Source: Pseudomonadota bacterium (GTDB lineage: Bacteria; Pseudomonadota; Alphaproteobacteria; Rhizobiales; Beijerinckiaceae). From it: 5,802 nucleotides of DNA. Both the position numbers and the translations under genes were made by a program. Every line of letters begins with the position of its first letter. Position 1 is the first letter of the stretch. Below the pieces are notes generated by a model that was given only the letters and a program-made list of their open reading frames with translations, ran no database searches and was not told the DNA's origin. Location of the stretch: the NCBI GenBank assembly GCA_028876585.1, contig JAGWRL010000093.1, positions 1 through 5,802 on the forward strand. Reading direction: 5' to 3'. Positions 5,368 to 5,802 of this stretch are shown piece by piece.

Positions 5368-5802
5368 GCGCCCGCCTTGGCGCGCTCGCCCCCTGGTTGG
5401 CGCTGGCGCTGCTGTTTCTTCTCGCCCCGCTCGCCTTCTCGTCGGCGACCGCGCTGACGATGACGAGCCTGATGGGCGTGATGATCATTTTCGCGCTGTC
5501 CTACAACGTGCTGCTGGGGCAGACCGGGCTGCTGTCGTTCGGCCATGCCGTCTATTTCGGCCTCGGCGGCTTTGTCGCGATCCATACGATGAACGTCGTC
5601 ATCCACGACAAGCTGCCGGTGTCGATCCCACTGATTCCGCTGGTGGGCGGGCTGGCGGGGCTCGCCTTCGGGGTCCTGTTCGGGCTGGTCTCGACCCGCC
5701 GCGCCGGCATCGTGTTCTCGATGATTTCGCTCGGGCTGGGCGAACTGGTGTCGTCGAGTTCGTTCATCCTGCGCTCGTTCTTCGGCGGCGAGGAGGGGAT
5801 CA
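5364..5802 (+). CDS. livM: LivM-type ABC transporter permease, partial (3' end beyond right edge)
   Basis: About 146 codons are visible, open to the window edge. The protein starts MSARLGALAPWLALALLFLL, a first membrane segment. The LivM signature follows at about 46-69: SYNVLLGQTGLLSFGHAVYF then GLGG. Further membrane segments appear near 86-112 and 116-138. It ends in FFGGEEGI, corresponding to the conserved gly-rich loop (TGGxxGL-like) of the family. It would pair with the LivH-type protein to form the inner-membrane pathway. The ATG lies inside the livH stop (ATGA), with only a weak purine stretch upstream, pointing to translational coupling. The livG and livF ATPase genes are expected beyond the edge but not seen. 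Confidence 0.92.
   Translation, partial: MSARLGALAPWLALALLFLLAPLAFSSATALTMTSLMGVMIIFALSYNVLLGQTGLLSFGHAVYFGLGGFVAIHTMNVVIHDKLPVSIPLIPLVGGLAGLAFGVLFGLVSTRRAGIVFSMISLGLGELVSSSSFILRSFFGGEEGI

Overview
The window is high-GC DNA (by eye about two thirds G+C) with strong G/C bias at third codon positions. The gene families and Shine-Dalgarno style fit an alphaproteobacterium, probably of the Rhizobiales/Hyphomicrobiales. That is inference from composition and gene content, not from a marker gene. Coding is dense: five genes plus a sixth cut by the right edge or left edge logic below, in two functional blocks, with no RNA gene, insertion sequence or CRISPR array visible.

Block 1 (1-3084) looks like a cyclic-nucleotide signalling module. 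A Crp/Fnr-family regulator reads leftward and is cut by the left edge within its helix-turn-helix. Divergent from it, across about 100 bases, is a two-gene rightward operon: an exported FecR-domain protein (662-1228), then a membrane protein with a periplasmic CHASE2 sensor, transmembrane segments and a cytoplasmic class III nucleotide cyclase (1225-3084). Their stop and start codons overlap as ATGA, so translation is probably coupled. The short divergent region carries two small perfect inverted repeats; one has the 5-N6-5 geometry typical of Crp-family operators. A simple reading is a local circuit: the exported FecR protein and CHASE2 domain sense or scaffold something in the periplasm, the cyclase makes cAMP (or another cyclic nucleotide), and the Crp-like protein reads it out.

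Block 2 (3085-5802) is the start of a branched-chain-amino-acid-type (HAAT family) ABC importer operon. After a 101-base gap with a reasonable sigma-70-like promoter come the periplasmic binding protein (3186-4418), the LivH-type permease (4432-5367), and a LivM-type permease (from 5364, again an ATGA overlap) that runs off the right edge. The ATPase genes livG and livF would be expected just downstream. The true substrate cannot be told from the sequence.

The most notable points are: the Crp-like gene has no ATG or GTG near its expected start, but a well-spaced Shine-Dalgarno precedes an ACG codon; the cyclase has alanine where the family's base-recognising lysine normally sits, while metal, transition-state and arginine residues are kept; and dyad-symmetric sites lie in both promoter regions. 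Nothing here proves a wholly new system; the regulator-FecR-CHASE2 cyclase module is the best candidate for follow-up.
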